Positions 1 through 11,676 of a stretch of 64,000 bases of DNA are shown here, one piece after another. This DNA is from Medicago truncatula. Lineage: Eukaryota; Streptophyta; Magnoliopsida; Fabales; Fabaceae. The stretch lies in contig NC_053042.1 in NCBI RefSeq assembly GCF_003473485.1, forward strand, positions 5,045,501 to 5,109,500, read 5' to 3'. Positions within the stretch are counted from its first letter, which is position 1. Each line of letters begins with the position of its first letter. The notes beneath the pieces are model-generated. The model saw nothing but the letters and a program-made list of their open reading frames with translations. It was not told the origin of the DNA and made no database searches. Made by a program: the position numbers and the translations under genes.

Positions 1-532
1 ATGCTTACAACTTCAAAAACTACAAATTCATCATAAAACCCAAAATCCCCAATTTTTACCAAAACCTGTTAAACTCAAAATCAGACTTTAAATTCTATAC
101 TATTGAAGTAAACCTCACCCTTACCTTAATTCAGAATGAAAATTGCACAGCAAAAAGGGTTCCTCTGGTTCTTCTCTCTTGCTCCTGGTTTTCTCTTGTT
201 TTCTCCCAAAACTGCTTCTACGTAAAAACTAATTCCAACTTCTCTGTATTAACCTCCCACCAAAATGTAACTCCCTTTAATTATACTTAACTCCCCATAA
301 CTTCTAATAATTACTATTATTTCCCAAACTCCAAAATAATCATTATTTCACACTTAATCTAATTATTATATAATAAACCATATATTAAAATAATGCATCA
401 CATAGAACATCCAAAAATCACATATATATAAATACATGCATATACTCCACATAAATCACCAACATCATATATAATAATATATATATATACTCCACACAAT
501 AAAATAATTAAATAAATAACTAGGGCGTTACA
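1..532 (-). repeat. 3' LTR of outer chromovirus (partial)
   Basis: Matches 34395-34926 base for base as far as read. The element-side end carries the terminal GTTACA (TGTAAC on the minus strand) at 527-532. The rest of the ~2.1-kb LTR lies left of the window. Confidence 0.93.
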
Positions 533-548
533 ACTCTCCCCAAATTAC
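533..548 (-). other. Polypurine tract of outer chromovirus
   Basis: On the minus strand a purine-rich stretch ending GGGGAGAG directly precedes the TGTAAC start of the 3' LTR. This is the expected plus-strand primer of a gypsy element. Confidence 0.7.
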
Positions 549-573
549 AGAATTTCGTCCTCGAAATCTTACC

Positions 574-3546
574 TCAAGCAAACAACTCCGGATACGACTC
601 CCGCATCTTACTCTCCAGCTCCCAAGTCAAACTTTCACCAGTCGCTCCACCCCAAACGACTCTCACAAGAGGTATCTCTTTACCTCTCAAGGACTTCACC
701 TTTCTGTCATCAATCCTCAGCGGCATAGTCTCAACTGTCAGGTTGTCCCTAACCTGCACATCATCATCCCTCGGAATCACATGAGAAGGATCCGCAACAT
801 ACTTCCGAAGCTGAGAAACATGAAACACATCGTGCAAATTCGAAAGATGTGGTGGCAAACCAACTCTATATGCCACAGTACCAACTCTCTCTGAAATCTG
901 ATACGGACCAATAAACTTAGGAGTCAACTTCCTCGACTTCAAAGCCCGTCCAACACCCGTCAAAGGAGTGACTCTCAGAAAAACATGATCACCCTCCTGA
1001 AATTCAAGATCCTTTCTTCGCTTGTCATGGTAACTCTTCTGCCGACTCTGCGAAGCTTTCATCTTTTCTCTTATCAACCTGACTTTCTCAGTAGTCTCAT
1101 GCACCAAATCCGGTCCCAACACAACACTTTCACCCGACTCAAACCAGCATAAAGGAGTCCTACACCTCCGACCATACAAGGCTTCGAACGGTGCCATACC
1201 AATACTCGAGTGATAGCTGTTGTTATAAGTAAATTCAATCAAAGGCAAGTGACTGTCCCAAGCTCCACCTTGCTCAAGCACACACACCCTCAACAAATCT
1301 TCCAATGATTGAATTGTCCTCTCCGACTGACCATCTGTTTGAGGATGATAAGCCGAACTCAACTTCAACTTTGAACCCAAAGCGTCCTGTAAACTTTTCC
1401 AGAACCTAGAAGTGAACCTCGGATCTCTATCTGACACAATGCTAGACGGAACACCATGAAGCTTCACCACACTGTGAATGTAAATCTCTGCTAACTGTGC
1501 TACCGGATAACTGATATTAATAGGAATGAAATGTGCCGACTTCGTCAACCGGTCGACAACTACCCAAATAGCGTCATGCCCCCTCGGAGTGTTCGGTAAA
1601 CTTGTCACAAAATCCATAGAGATACTGTCCCACTTCCACTCCGGTACATCTAACGGTGTCAACAACCCTGCAGGCTTCTGATGCTCAACCTTGGACTTCT
1701 GACAAACCAAACAGGCATAAACAAACTGAGCAACATCCCTTTTCAAACCGGACCACCAAAACAGCTTCTTCAAATCATGGTACATTTTTGTAGCCCCTGG
1801 GTGAATACTCAACCTACTCTTGTGACTCTCCTCAAGAATCAACTTCTTCAACTCCTCATTGTCAGGAATACAAACTCTACCTCTGAACCTCAACACACCC
1901 TGATCATCAACTTTGAAATCACTATCCTCAGTGTCATTACCAGAAGTCATCAAATCAACAAACTTCAAATCTTCTTTCTGAGCTTCTCGGATACTGTTCA
2001 AGAAATCACTATCAATTTTCGACATTCCCAACTGTATACTCTGGGGTGACAATTCACAGACAAGACTCATATCTCTGAACTGTTCTAACAACTCAAACTC
2101 TTTCACCATCAAAGCAGACATGTGCAACGTTTTCCTACTCAAAGCATCAGCAACCACATTGGCCTTACCAGGATGGTAATTCAAGCCAAAATCAAAATCC
2201 TTTAGTAACTCTAACCACCTCCTCTGCCTCATGTTCAGTTCCTTCTGGTCAAATAAATACTTCAAACTTTTATGATCACTGAACACCTCAAATCTGGAAC
2301 CGTACAAATAATGCCTCCAAATTTTCAAAACAAAAACCACCGCAGCTAACTCCAGGTCATGTGTAGGATAATTCTTCTCATGAATACGTAACTGCCTAGA
2401 AGCATACGCTACCACCTTACCATCTTGCATCAAAACACCACCTAAGCCCAGCTTAGACGCATCACAGTACACAACAAACGGTTCTTCTGGTTTAGGCAAA
2501 ATCAAAACAGGAGCAGTTGTCAATCTTCGCTTCAATTCATTGAAACTACTCTCACACTGAGCATCCCACACAAAAGATTTACCCTTACAGGTCAACTGTG
2601 TCAACGGAAGAGCCAACTTCGAAAACCCTTCTATGAACCTGCGGTAATAACCAGCCAAACCCAGAAAACTTCTGATCTCAGTTACTGACTTCGGAGTCTC
2701 CCATTGTGATACCGCATCAACCTTTGAAGGATCCACTGCAATACCACTACCAGAAATAATGTGACCCAGAAAACTTACTTCATTTAACCAGAACTCACAT
2801 TTTGATAACTTAGCATACAACCTCTTTTCCTTCAACACTTGCAATACAATTCTCAGATGCTCTGCATGCTCCTCCTCATTCTTGGAATAGATTAAAATAT
2901 CATCAATAAACACCACAACAAACTTATCCAGAAAAGCATGGAAAATTCGGTTCATGTACTCCATAAAAACACCAGGCGCATTAGTAACACCGAAAGGCAT
3001 CACTTTGTACTCGTAATGACCATAACGTGTCCTAAAGGCCGTCTTCTGCATATCCTCATCCTTCACTTTTATCTGATGATAACCAGACCTCAAATCAATC
3101 TTACTAAAAATCTTGGCACCAACCAACTGATCCATCAAGTCGTCAATTCTAGGAAGCGGATACCTGTTCTTGATCGTAACTTTGTTCAACTGACGGTAAT
3201 CTATACACAGTCTCATACTACCATCCTTCTTCTTGACCAACAACACCGGTGCTCCCCAAGGTGAAACACTGGGTCTTACAAACTTCTTATCTAACAGGTC
3301 CTCCAACTGTTTCTTCAACTCAGCTAACTCAGAAGCTGACATACGGTACGGTGCCATCGACACCGGCTTAGTTCCTGGAACAAGATCAATTGAAAATTCA
3401 ACCTCCCTCTCTGGTGGCACATCAGGAATCTCATCAGGGAATACTTCTGGAAATTCATTCACTACAGGTAAACCATCAATCACAGCTTGATTTTCCACCG
3501 ACAAAGACGCCGTCAAAGCAACCACTGAAGTACCTTCATTCAACAA
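574..3546 (-). CDS. Chromovirus pol (RT-RNase H-integrase-chromodomain), 5' part cut off by element A
   Basis: The 990-residue minus-strand frame encodes Ty3/gypsy pol. Reverse transcriptase spans about residues 70-250, with active site FIDD near 213-216. RNase H follows at about 350-470. The integrase zinc-binding HHCC region is about 585-625 and the catalytic core (motifs MDF, SDRD, QSERT) about 650-750. A GPY/F-like region and a short chromodomain-like tail follow, as in Tekay/Del chromoviruses. The frame has no internal stop. The first Met is not a real start: the frame runs into the element A insertion at 3554 and resumes as protease sequence at 32552-32740. Gag is absent, so the copy could not act alone. 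Confidence 0.93.
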   Translation of the reverse strand: MLNEGTSVVALTASLSVENQAVIDGLPVVNEFPEVFPDEIPDVPPEREVEFSIDLVPGTKPVSMAPYRMSASELAELKKQLEDLLDKKFVRPSVSPWGAPVLLVKKKDGSMRLCIDYRQLNKVTIKNRYPLPRIDDLMDQLVGAKIFSKIDLRSGYHQIKVKDEDMQKTAFRTRYGHYEYKVMPFGVTNAPGVFMEYMNRIFHAFLDKFVVVFIDDILIYSKNEEEHAEHLRIVLQVLKEKRLYAKLSKCEFWLNEVSFLGHIISGSGIAVDPSKVDAVSQWETPKSVTEIRSFLGLAGYYRRFIEGFSKLALPLTQLTCKGKSFVWDAQCESSFNELKRRLTTAPVLILPKPEEPFVVYCDASKLGLGGVLMQDGKVVAYASRQLRIHEKNYPTHDLELAAVVFVLKIWRHYLYGSRFEVFSDHKSLKYLFDQKELNMRQRRWLELLKDFDFGLNYHPGKANVVADALSRKTLHMSALMVKEFELLEQFRDMSLVCELSPQSIQLGMSKIDSDFLNSIREAQKEDLKFVDLMTSGNDTEDSDFKVDDQGVLRFRGRVCIPDNEELKKLILEESHKSRLSIHPGATKMYHDLKKLFWWSGLKRDVAQFVYACLVCQKSKVEHQKPAGLLTPLDVPEWKWDSISMDFVTSLPNTPRGHDAIWVVVDRLTKSAHFIPINISYPVAQLAEIYIHSVVKLHGVPSSIVSDRDPRFTSRFWKSLQDALGSKLKLSSAYHPQTDGQSERTIQSLEDLLRVCVLEQGGAWDSHLPLIEFTYNNSYHSSIGMAPFEALYGRRCRTPLCWFESGESVVLGPDLVHETTEKVRLIREKMKASQSRQKSYHDKRRKDLEFQEGDHVFLRVTPLTGVGRALKSRKLTPKFIGPYQISERVGTVAYRVGLPPHLSNLHDVFHVSQLRKYVADPSHVIPRDDDVQVRDNLTVETMPLRIDDRKVKSLRGKEIPLVRVVWGGATGESLTWELESKMRESYPELFA

Positions 3547-4035
3547 CTCCTACTGTCATACCCCAAATTTTGACCTAAGGTCCCACTGACACACGTCTCC
3601 GAACTCGGATCAGACTCACATTTCAGTGAAAAATTCGGCAGGGAGGTATTTTGAAATACCTCATAAAATTCCGAATCGGGCCCTCTTCTCTCAGTCTTTA
3701 ATTATTTATTTCCATCTTTTATTCTTTTTTTTAAATCGTTTAATTTTTATTTTGTTTTAGTCTTTATCTATTTAATTAATCATTTAATTTTTTGTTTAGA
3801 TAAGTCCAAAAGAAGTCTGCATTTATTTTTATTTTTGTTTTTTCTCATTTATCACTTTATTCCTTTGTTAATATCCATAAAAAATCCAAAAAAGTCCAGG
3901 TTCAGAATAACAGTCTGTCACGCGTTTCATCTCAACCCAAACACAGGAACAGATTGCTGTCTCGGCTCCTTTCCAATCCAAATCCAATCACATATTTTTT
4001 GCTTTTTCTCAACAAACCCTAGCCTCAAACCACAC

Positions 4036-4043
4036 TATAAATA
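4036..4043 (+). promoter_or_regulatory. LTR TATA box of element A (TATAAATA)
   Basis: TATAAATA about 480 bp into the LTR, with the same site at 30993-31000 in the 3' LTR. It would place transcription start near 4066, so roughly 1.5 kb of LTR would be R-U5 leader. Inferred from sequence only. Confidence 0.6.
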
Positions 4044-4098
4044 GAACCTGCAAAACAACCAGAAAACAACAGTAGAGAAGCCAAGACAACAGGAAATA

Positions 4099-4212
4099 CA
4101 CAACACACGCACACACGCACAGAACCGGCACGGCAACACAACACACGCACACACGCACAGAACCGGCACGGCAACACAACACACGCACAGAACCGGCACG
4201 GCAACACAACAC
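4099..4212 (+). repeat. LTR minisatellite, ~38-bp unit, 3 copies
   Basis: Three copies of a unit containing CACAGAACCGGCACGGC. The third copy here lacks 8 bp (ACACACGC-type slip) that is present in the 3' LTR at 31056-31177. This alone accounts for the LTR length difference (2028 versus 2036 bp). Confidence 0.85.
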
Positions 4213-5386
4213 AACAAACACACACGCGCAGAACCGCAACACCAACAACACTGCATCGCACAACGACACACACGCACAACATCACAGAACCGGCCACAAG
4301 AAAGCCGAATCCATTTCTTAAACAAAAGGTATAAATTTCTTTCTTTTTTTTTAGATCTAGGCGTTTGGGTAAAGGTTTTGGGAACTTGAAGGCTAGAAGT
4401 GAACAGAGGGAGGGAAGTAGAAGAGAAAGAGCGAAAAAAATCAAAAAAAGAGGAGCTTTTTAGCTCCGGCGCGGCGGCGCAGCCGCGATGGCTCGCCGGC
4501 CACCGCGCCGGACTTCTCCCGGCCGCCCCGTCTCCAACCGGAGAAGAAGAAAGAAGTAGAGAGAGAAGAGAGGGTTTGAAGGATAAGAGAGAGAAAGAAA
4601 GTGAAAAATGAAAGAAAAAAAACCCTACAACCCTTTTATATCCCCCAAACCGGGTCAACCCATGACCCATGACCCGCGACCCGGTTCGTTTTCCTTAAGC
4701 CCAGTTCCTTTTTCTGCTTTCTGCACACCCCTGCTTACTACTGCACCCCACCTTGTGTTTGGACCCTTTTTTATTTTTTTTTATTTTTCTTTATTCCTTT
4801 TCGTATTTATTTATTTATTTTTTTTTAGCATTTTAATTTTATTGCAGACCTTAGAATGTAAATAGGCTCTTTATGTAACGGTCATAGATTTTATATTTCT
4901 AACTTAGGGTAGCCGCGCTTTTTATTCTTTATGCTCCGTTAGTTTAGCAATTATTCAAAAACAACAAAAACATGCAAATAACCAAAAAATCACAAAAAAT
5001 ATTTTTTATAATAAACCTTGATCCTAAATCAAGTGATCGTCTTTTTCTCATTTTATTTTCTTAATCAAATATCAATCAATTTAATCATACTTCGAGTTAT
5101 CTTTTTTTAATAAAAAAAACACAAACAAATTCTTATTTGCCACTTGGCTTTTATTTTTAAAACTTTTTTCAAAAACTAATAAAAAACACAAAACCAATCA
5201 AACGTTGTTTTCTACCCCGAACTACGAGGTTTTGATCCCTCACGGGTACGTAGGCAGAGGACCATGTCCTTCCAAATCAATAAAAAATGTAGATAATTAG
5301 GTCTTTATTTTTCCACTTTAATTCCGTCTTTTCAAAAATAAGCAAGCAAGTTATAGCACACTAAATTAAATAAAACCAAGAGGTTC

Positions 5387-5434
5387 CCGTAGAGTACTAC
5401 GGACATAAAGGGTGCTAACACCTTCCCTTTATGT
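5387..5434 (+). promoter_or_regulatory. R/U5 double hairpin of element A
   Basis: Hairpin 1 is CCGTAG-AGTA-CTACGG (5387-5402). Hairpin 2 is a perfect 10-bp stem, ACATAAAGGG (5403-5412) with CCCTTTATGT (5425-5434), around loop TGCTAACACCTT. The equivalent in element B (11476-11524) has different stems and nearly the same loop. Copy in the 3' LTR: 32352-32399. Confidence 0.7.
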
Positions 5435-5585
5435 AACTAACCCCCGAACCCTAAATCTTTTCAAATAGGGGTAGTTTGAACTTTTTCCCCTTTTCATAAT
5501 AAAATTAAATGTTCAGTCGTGAAATAATTAGTGAGTCAAAAGCTAATCAAATAGCCTTGATCTCCGAAAAATGACGCGACAGAAA

Positions 5586-5604
5586 TGGCGACTTCACTGG
5601 GGAT
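5586..5604 (+). other. Primer binding site of element A (tRNA-Arg type)
   Basis: TGGCGACTTCACTGGGGAT lies 5 bp inside the LTR. It is complementary, with one mismatch, to the 3' end of plant tRNA-Arg(ACG) as recalled. A tRNA-Arg primer is the known choice of Ogre elements. Confidence 0.8.
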
Positions 5605-6527
5605 CCCCTAAGAGGGTTGAGCCTAACTTGTCTTTATTTAACTCTTTGTGCTATAACTTGCTTAAAACAAAAACAAAAATAAAAGATGGAAATACGTGTA
5701 TATATGTTCTTCCTTCTTCTTTCTTCTTTCTAAACGTGAGTGGTGAGATAAGTCCTACACCCGGGCTTGAGGGAAACATAAGATAGGATGGTGGTATAAC
5801 CAAAGTGCCTTTCCGAGAGTCAAGTCTCGTGTTTTGGTTCATGTGGTATAACCCCACTCAATGGAGGGATCTTGGAAGTAATTTATGTCGGCATGAGTAG
5901 TCGTGTTGGCATTGTATTTTCAAGTGACCGTCGATGTTGAGGACCTTTAGTTACCATTAACCCATCTTGGCCTTTTAGGACGTAGTGCGGTGGCTAACCA
6001 AGAGTAGTCTTGAATTGGTTGATACGCGATACTACACCCAAACGAGACTTTCCTACGAATATTATTGGAATGGGAGTAGTCCCGTCACCTGATAAATATT
6101 TGAAAGTGGTTAAGGACTTTGGGAACTTGGTAGAACCCGTGATACAGGTACATTTGAAACCATAGTCCCTACCAAATGGCGTTGTTACCCTTAAGCTCCG
6201 ACATTGTGGACCTAACATCACCGTGTTTTCACCGTTTGTGTAGCATAATCATGCATACATGCATTCATTCATAAAAACTTTTTCTCACTAATATCGAAGG
6301 ACTTAGATAGGTTCTTGTAAACATCAAAGATAGGGTCCTTATAAGAAGGAACACCAAGAAATACAACTTCAAAAATCTTAACTAAGCTTTAGCTTTTGTT
6401 AAGAACTTTTCCTTGGTTTCGTTCTTACTTTTGAAAAGGGAACCAATTGCAACATCTTCACAATTTTCAAATAAAACAATGTTCCTTATCAAGTTTACAA
6501 TTACTTTGACAAGTCCTTCAAAAAAAA
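5605..6527 (+). other. Untranslated leader of element A, with a block conserved in element B
   Basis: No coding potential seen. The block about 5940-6060 shares long words with element B 11960-12090, for example TTTTAGGACGTAGTGCGGTG and GCGATACTACAC. It is a candidate packaging or dimer signal. A second shared part at about 6245-6320 contains the ATGCATACATGCATTCAT run. Confidence 0.65.
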
Positions 6528-7115
6528 ATGTGTCTATTTTTGCATAAGCATATCATGCATCATTTTGCATTCATAATTTCAAGTCTGAGTCTCACACTGT
6601 CTTTTCTACAACAGGTCAATCCATCTCCAAAGTATCCTGACTATCCTCGTCCAAAGCCAACTCGCATCTACAACACTCGTGCAAACAAAAAGAAAGAACA
6701 TATCAGTTTGAACAAGAAATTCACGAGCATTCGTGAAGAGGTAACAACACTTCAGGCCGAGTTAGAGAGACTGAGTACCTTGGTAGCTTCACTGGTAGAT
6801 TCGCACAAATCAACTGCAGTTCCAGCAAGGGCCCGAACGCCAACATCAACAAAAGCCTCAACAACAGGCTTCAAAGATGCAGTTTGACCCAATCCCGATG
6901 ACATATGGGGAGCTACTTCCCATTTTGCTCGAGAAGAACCTTGTCAACACCAGAACGCCTCCTCAGGTGCCTAAAGAGTTGCCAGTATGGTACCAAGCTG
7001 ACCTCTCCTGTGCCTTCCATTAAGAAGCTCCCGACCATGAAACCGAGCACTGTTTCTCTCTGAAAACGGAAGTCCAGAAGCTTATTGAAGCTAACATGTT
7101 GTTTTTCAAAGATTG
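6528..7115 (+). pseudogene. Degenerate gag fragment of element A
   Basis: The first open part (6528-6887) carries a short coiled-coil stretch (IREEVTTLQAELERL) like the start of the element B gag. A frame change near 6880 leads to a region like the B gag C-terminus (motif YGELLPILLEKN), including a zinc-knuckle-like remnant around 7010-7060. An in-frame TAA falls in that knuckle at about 7021. The central gag domain is absent. No functional protein is expected from this copy. Confidence 0.75.
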
Positions 7116-7584
7116 AATTCAGACGCGCAAGATGGAGTGGTTAACCGTAACTGGGTCGTTGTTGACGTTCCTTCTGCTACTTTTTGTTCAAATAATGTTT
7201 GTCTGTTGCTTTTCGCTTTTCAAAAAAAACATCCTTTCGTCCTGCCCTAGATCAAAGTGAACTGGTGTAGGGCTTTTTGCTTAAAGAATTGTCATCATTA
7301 ATAAAAAGGTCGTTTTGATCCCGCCTTTGTTTTCACTTTGTGCTTCTTCTTGGAAAATGGTAATACAAAAAAACCAAAAAAAAATTCTTCTTTAATCATT
7401 CTCAAGTATCTGCATAATCATAACTTGTACTTACTTGTCAAAATCAATAATCAAATCATGCATTAATAAACCCGTTGAACACAACAACCATGTACTCTCT
7501 ATCAACTTTGAGTTCCTTGTATCCGAAGCTGAAGAAGAGGAAAGTGAAGAGGCTCCCGATGAGATCTCTCACATGCTGGGGCAT
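7116..7584 (+). pseudogene. Intron relic and first pol codons of element A
   Basis: About 7190-7440 resembles the gag-pro/pol intron of element B (TTTGTCTGTTGCTTT, TGGAAAATGGTAAT, poly-A with CCAAAA). The frame at about 7468-7584 matches the first residues of B pol (KPVEH, then an acidic EAEEEESEE stretch). The acceptor region corresponding to B 17605-17613 is altered, so splicing as in B is unlikely. Confidence 0.6.
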
Positions 7585-8103
7585 CATAGCCGTCAAAGCT
7601 ACAAACAAAAATCATGAAGATAGTCCAGAAGATGGCAATCGCTTACAAAGACTGGCTCGAGGTGCCACCGTTCTCTTTGCTCAGATCTCATGCTTTTCAA
7701 CAGGGGCAATCCCCCTCCTTCCCTCAAGTATATAACATGAAGGTTGTGCTTCTCGTGGAGGTCGAAGTCCCGACAATAGGAGTTCTGCCGAAGTCTAAGC
7801 TTTATTAAACTTAAAATGCATGACGACCTTGTACAATCATGTCAAAAGAGGTTGAAACAAACTTCCAACAAGAAGGTTCGTCCCCGCAAATTTCAAGAAA
7901 GAGACTTTGTGCCCAAAAAGGTACTACCCTTCCAATCGTACTCAAGGGGCAAGTGGACGCCTAACTATGAAGGTTCATGTGCAATGACTTTTACAACTAT
8001 GGATGGTGACAAACTTGCACTTCCTATGAATGCCGGTGCAGTCAAGAAATACTCTGTCAAAAATAAAAGCTCGATAAGTCGCAAACCTGAAAAGGCGGCT
8101 TAG
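7585..8103 (+). pseudogene. Integrase C-terminal relic of element A
   Basis: After a large deletion (most of pol), sequence resumes with IVQKM..YKDW, matching element B pol around residues 985-995. It continues through a frameshift (about 7680) and in-frame stops to RGKWTPNYEG and a final GAVKKYS, aligned with the B pol C-terminus. The stop is at 8101-8103. The first hairpin of the post-pol array overlaps the end (8075-8102). Non-functional. Confidence 0.75.
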
Positions 8104-8146
8104 GCAAAAATGAGCGTCTCGGTGGACTGAAAACCCGAAAGGGCGG
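8075..8146 (+). promoter_or_regulatory. Two post-pol tetraloop hairpins of element A, the second split by element B
   Basis: Hairpin 1 (8075-8102): stem TAAGTCG/CGGCTTA, inner stem CCT/AGG, loop GAAA. Hairpin 2 starts at 8123 (TGGACTG, inner CCC/GGG, loop GAAA). Its 3' arm is interrupted at 8146 by element B and resumes at 26783-26791. Confidence 0.65.
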
Positions 8147-8957
8147 TGTTATACCCTGTTTTTGGACCTAAAAATACTGGGCCCAATTTCATTTCAAACT
8201 TTGTCAATTATCAAATTTCAACTGCACAGTTCAAATTGTCTCTGCCTCGCAGTATTTTCAATCACAATTTTACCTATGTTTTTCTTGCATAAAACCTTTC
8301 GAAATGTCTTTACTTGTCTTGTAAGTCATTTAAAGGTGTCTCTGAATCATTACATTGCTTTTTCTACAAGTTTATTTCAAAATTTGCAAAAAGTCATACA
8401 GAAGGGTATTTTGGTCATTTCCTGCAGTGGGACCCATTTTCATCCTTGTGACTGTCTCTGAGTCTTTTCAAATTCATTTTTAACATTTCATCAGTAAACC
8501 CTGTTTAAATTCATTTCAAATTCGCGTCTGAGTCAGTGTCAGGTCAATTTGAATCTGTTTAGGTCGTTTTTAGCCCTAGGGGCATTTTGGTCATTTCACA
8601 TAAAATTTTGGCATGGGGAGGTTACTTTGAAGTACCTCATTTAGGCCATTGGTTCGTTTTAGTCCGTTTTGTCAGTTTTATTTTTGTTTCACTTTACGTT
8701 TGGTCAAATTACGTTTTTTATTCAATTTTATTTTTTAATTGCATTTTGGTCCCTCAAGTGAGGTCCCAAAATTGCATTTCAGTCCAGAATTTTCTTTTTT
8801 TTACATTTCAGTCCTTTTTGTCAATTGCAGTTTAGTCCCTCAATTTTTCAATTTTGCAGAAAGGTCCAATTTCATTTTTTGCCCAAGGCCGTGCCATCTT
8901 TTTTTTTTCAGGTCCAGGTGTCACTTTCTCATTTGTTCAGATACACACATGTCAAGC

Positions 8958-8965
8958 TATAAAAG
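8958..8965 (+). promoter_or_regulatory. LTR TATA box of element B (TATAAAAG)
   Basis: TATAAAAG about 810 bp into the LTR (copy at 24087-24094). If used, about 2.6 kb of the LTR is transcribed leader. Inference from motif and position. Confidence 0.6.
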
Positions 8966-9834
8966 GTGCACAGTGCCACTCAGCGCCAGAGATTACACGC
9001 CAACTCATAAACACATTCCAAATTTTCTCTTTCTCAGCAACTGAATCAAAACAGAAAAAATTCCTCAGATTCATCAAGAACACCAAGAACAAAAAAACCT
9101 AACCGTTTTCCAGAAACAGAAACTACACAAATTCAAGCTATTTTTCATGGATTCTCAGTGATTCTTTGAAGAATCATCATCATTGAATCAATATCTTCGC
9201 AATTCGAAGTGCGAATTCGCCAAAGGCAAACTCCAGCACCGATCACGAAGGTACAGTGAGGAAGACGAAGAAGAAAGGAAGATGATGAAGGTTTAAACCG
9301 GCGAAGAAGGCGATAAAGCAAGAAACCAGCAGGAACACCGGTTTATTTCCGGATTCAAAGCCAAATCACGTAGCATCAGAGATTGAAGTTTTCCAAAGAA
9401 TTTCTCCATTAAAGGTTTCAACCAAAACCTTAGGTAAAACTCATACTCTTTTTCAAAAGCAATATCACTGTTAAACCTAAAAAATCACGCAAGCAAAACA
9501 GATCCAAAGGTTCCAGAATTCAAAGAAAACTATAACCGTAAACATCAAAATCCAGATCCGTAAGGATCAACGTTTTGAAAGCGAAAACAGGCGTCAAAAA
9601 GTAATCAAACGACGAAACGATGTAGATCTTTAAAGATCTAAATGATCTCATTCAAAAAATCAAAAATCATTTCAAAACCGTAAAAGCTTTTTCAAGATCT
9701 ACGTCGTTCCAAGCCGTTTTTGAAAAAACAAATGCCGGATTCGTGTTTAGGGTTAAAGGACGAGTCGAACGAAGTAAGAATCTTTGAAATCTGGAAATTT
9801 AGGTCACCGGAAACTGCATGAACTCGCCGGAGAA

Positions 9835-9880
9835 GATGAAGTTTCCGGCGGACCTTCAAGGTCTCCGCCGTAGCTTCATC
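9835..9880 (+). other. GC-rich long hairpin in element B LTR
   Basis: Outer stem GATGAAG/CTTCATC and inner stem CGGCGGACCTT pairing with AAGGTCTCCGCCG (one bulge). A similar CGG-rich palindromic block lies in the element A LTR (about 4458-4545). Copy at 24964-25009. Confidence 0.55.
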
Positions 9881-11475
9881 CTCGCCGGCGGCGAGGTTTA
9901 GAGAGAGGTGAGAGAAGAGAGAAGAACTAGAGAGAGAAAGGGGAGTGAAAAATGAAGAAAACCGGTGCCATGCCTTTTAAATAAGCTAGTGAACCGGACC
10001 GGTCCAAGACCGGTCCAGTCCCTTTGTTCCTGGCCGTTTGATCTAGGGTTTCAGAACCCTGGATCAATCGTACGTCCCCTGTGCATCCGGACCTTTTGAG
10101 TGTGGGCTTTGGTCTGGGCTTAGTTTTTCTGTACGTTTTTGCTATTTCCTTGCTATTTGCACTGCCTGTCTTTGCTACCTGCACCTATGCCTTGATTAAA
10201 ATTGTGATAAAATTCCTAGAAAAATTATCACATGTTTCTTGATATTTTCTTAGTGTTTTTATGACATTTTTGAACATTAAGGATCTATGAAATTTTTGTA
10301 TAATTAATTCATAGCATTTTAATTCTCTTTGAATTATTTGTTATGGATTCTTCTTCACACATTTGTCCTTGATGTGAGAATATGTGATAAAAGCTACTTG
10401 ATATGATAATATGAGAAATTTGTGCTTATAATTTCATGTTGATTTGCTGTTTTGATTTGGTTTATAAGTTCTTGATTTTATGAACAATATATGCATATTT
10501 TGAAAGATATAAAATGCCAAGTTTATTCTAGAAAATATGGCATGAAACCATGCTTGCATGTTTCCAATAACTCCATGCTATAACTTTAGATAAAGAAAAC
10601 ACTCTCAAAATTTGTTAAAGCATGAGAATTAGAGGCCAAGAATGCTTTAGGTTTCATACCTAAGTTTTTAGGGTTTAATGTCATTTTGTTAACTTTTTGT
10701 GCCATCTTGCATGCTTTTATTTCTTAGCACTTGTTATGTTTTTTCTTTTCACTAACAAGTTTATTTCCATGTTTCATGCATCTCATTTAGTATTCCCTCC
10801 ACCTTCTTTAGCCTAGCATTTATTTTTGCAAGCTTTAATTCATTTGGTAATGTAATTTGTTATCATTGGTTTGTAGCTTGGCAAAGGGGCCATAGAATGT
10901 ATTTAGGCAATTTTTGTAATATGGACTATGGACACTATGACGCACCGACACGCACACACTCACCTTAGATGTATGCATAGGATTGTATGGTTAAATAAGC
11001 GTTTAGGTTTTAAACACTTAGAGAAAATCCATCTTTTTTCCAAAAAAAAACAATTGAACTTCACTTCAAAAATTTTCATAATAAATATGAAGTCAACACT
11101 TCATTTTCTCCTTTCTTTTTCTTAAGGAAAAATTCAATTCATCTTAACCATTTAGACTTTCTTTCTAATCACTAATCAAACCTCACTTTTTTGCTAAATC
11201 TAACGCTCATGAAGCCTCCCAATCTCCTTCTTCAAAACCTTTTTTCAAAACTTAAAATCAAACAATTAAAACAAAAAACAAGTTTTTTAGCAAGAACTAC
11301 GCCGGTTTTGATCCCGTAAAACGGTACGTAGGCAATGAGTCAAAACTCATCCAAGCCGAAATAAAAAAAATCAAATTCTACTTCTTCTCACCCCCCATTC
11401 TTAACTAATCACACTTTCTTTTTTACAAATAAGCAATAAAACTAAAGCGTAGAAATCAACTTAGGAAAACGGCTC

Positions 11476-11524
11476 CTATAGAGGACTATAGTTACTCCGG
11501 GTGCCTAACACCTTCCCGTAGTAA
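11476..11524 (+). promoter_or_regulatory. R/U5 double hairpin of element B
   Basis: Hairpin 1 is CTATAG-AGGA-CTATAG (11476-11491). Hairpin 2 is TTACTCCGGG (11492-11501) with CCCGTAGTAA (11515-11524), 9 of 10 pairs, loop TGCCTAACACCTT. Same layout and loop as element A 5387-5434 with different stem bases. Copy at 26605-26653. Confidence 0.7.
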
Positions 11525-11657
11525 AACCGACCCCCGAACTTAGAATCTAAGGGTTTTTTCTCAATTTTTCCCTTCCCAAGAAAAAAGAGAGATATCAACG
11601 GTCGAAAGGTACAAGTCCAATTAATGGCTTGGCACCCAAAAACCATGATAACAGAAA

Positions 11658-11676
11658 TGGCGACTTCACTGGGGAT
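11658..11676 (+). other. Primer binding site of element B (tRNA-Arg type)
   Basis: TGGCGACTTCACTGGGGAT, identical to that of element A and 4 bp inside the LTR. Complementary to tRNA-Arg(ACG) with one mismatch. Confidence 0.82.

Larger units (their letters stand above)
3554..5581 (+). repeat. 5' LTR of element A
   Basis: 2028 bp, paired with 30511-32546. The only difference noticed is 8 bp missing in a minisatellite near 4180. It carries a TATA box (4036), a GC-rich palindromic block (about 4458-4545) and a double hairpin (5387-5434). The many short ORFs here are incidental. Confidence 0.95.
8147..11653 (+). repeat. 5' LTR of element B
   Basis: 3507 bp, matching 23276-26782 at constant offset 15129. 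It has a TATA box at 8958, a GC-rich hairpin at 9835-9880, and a conserved R/U5 part from about 11290. The small ORFs repeated in both LTRs show no recognisable protein. Confidence 0.96.

Noticed and set aside
4009..4670. Long minus-strand ORFs rich in Cys and Val in the element A LTR (also 30966-31635)
   Set aside because: Antisense of the ACACGCAC-type minisatellite. The open frame follows from base content.
9927..10184. Minus-strand ORF in both element B LTRs
   Set aside because: Identical in both LTRs only because the LTRs are identical. No recognisable protein features.
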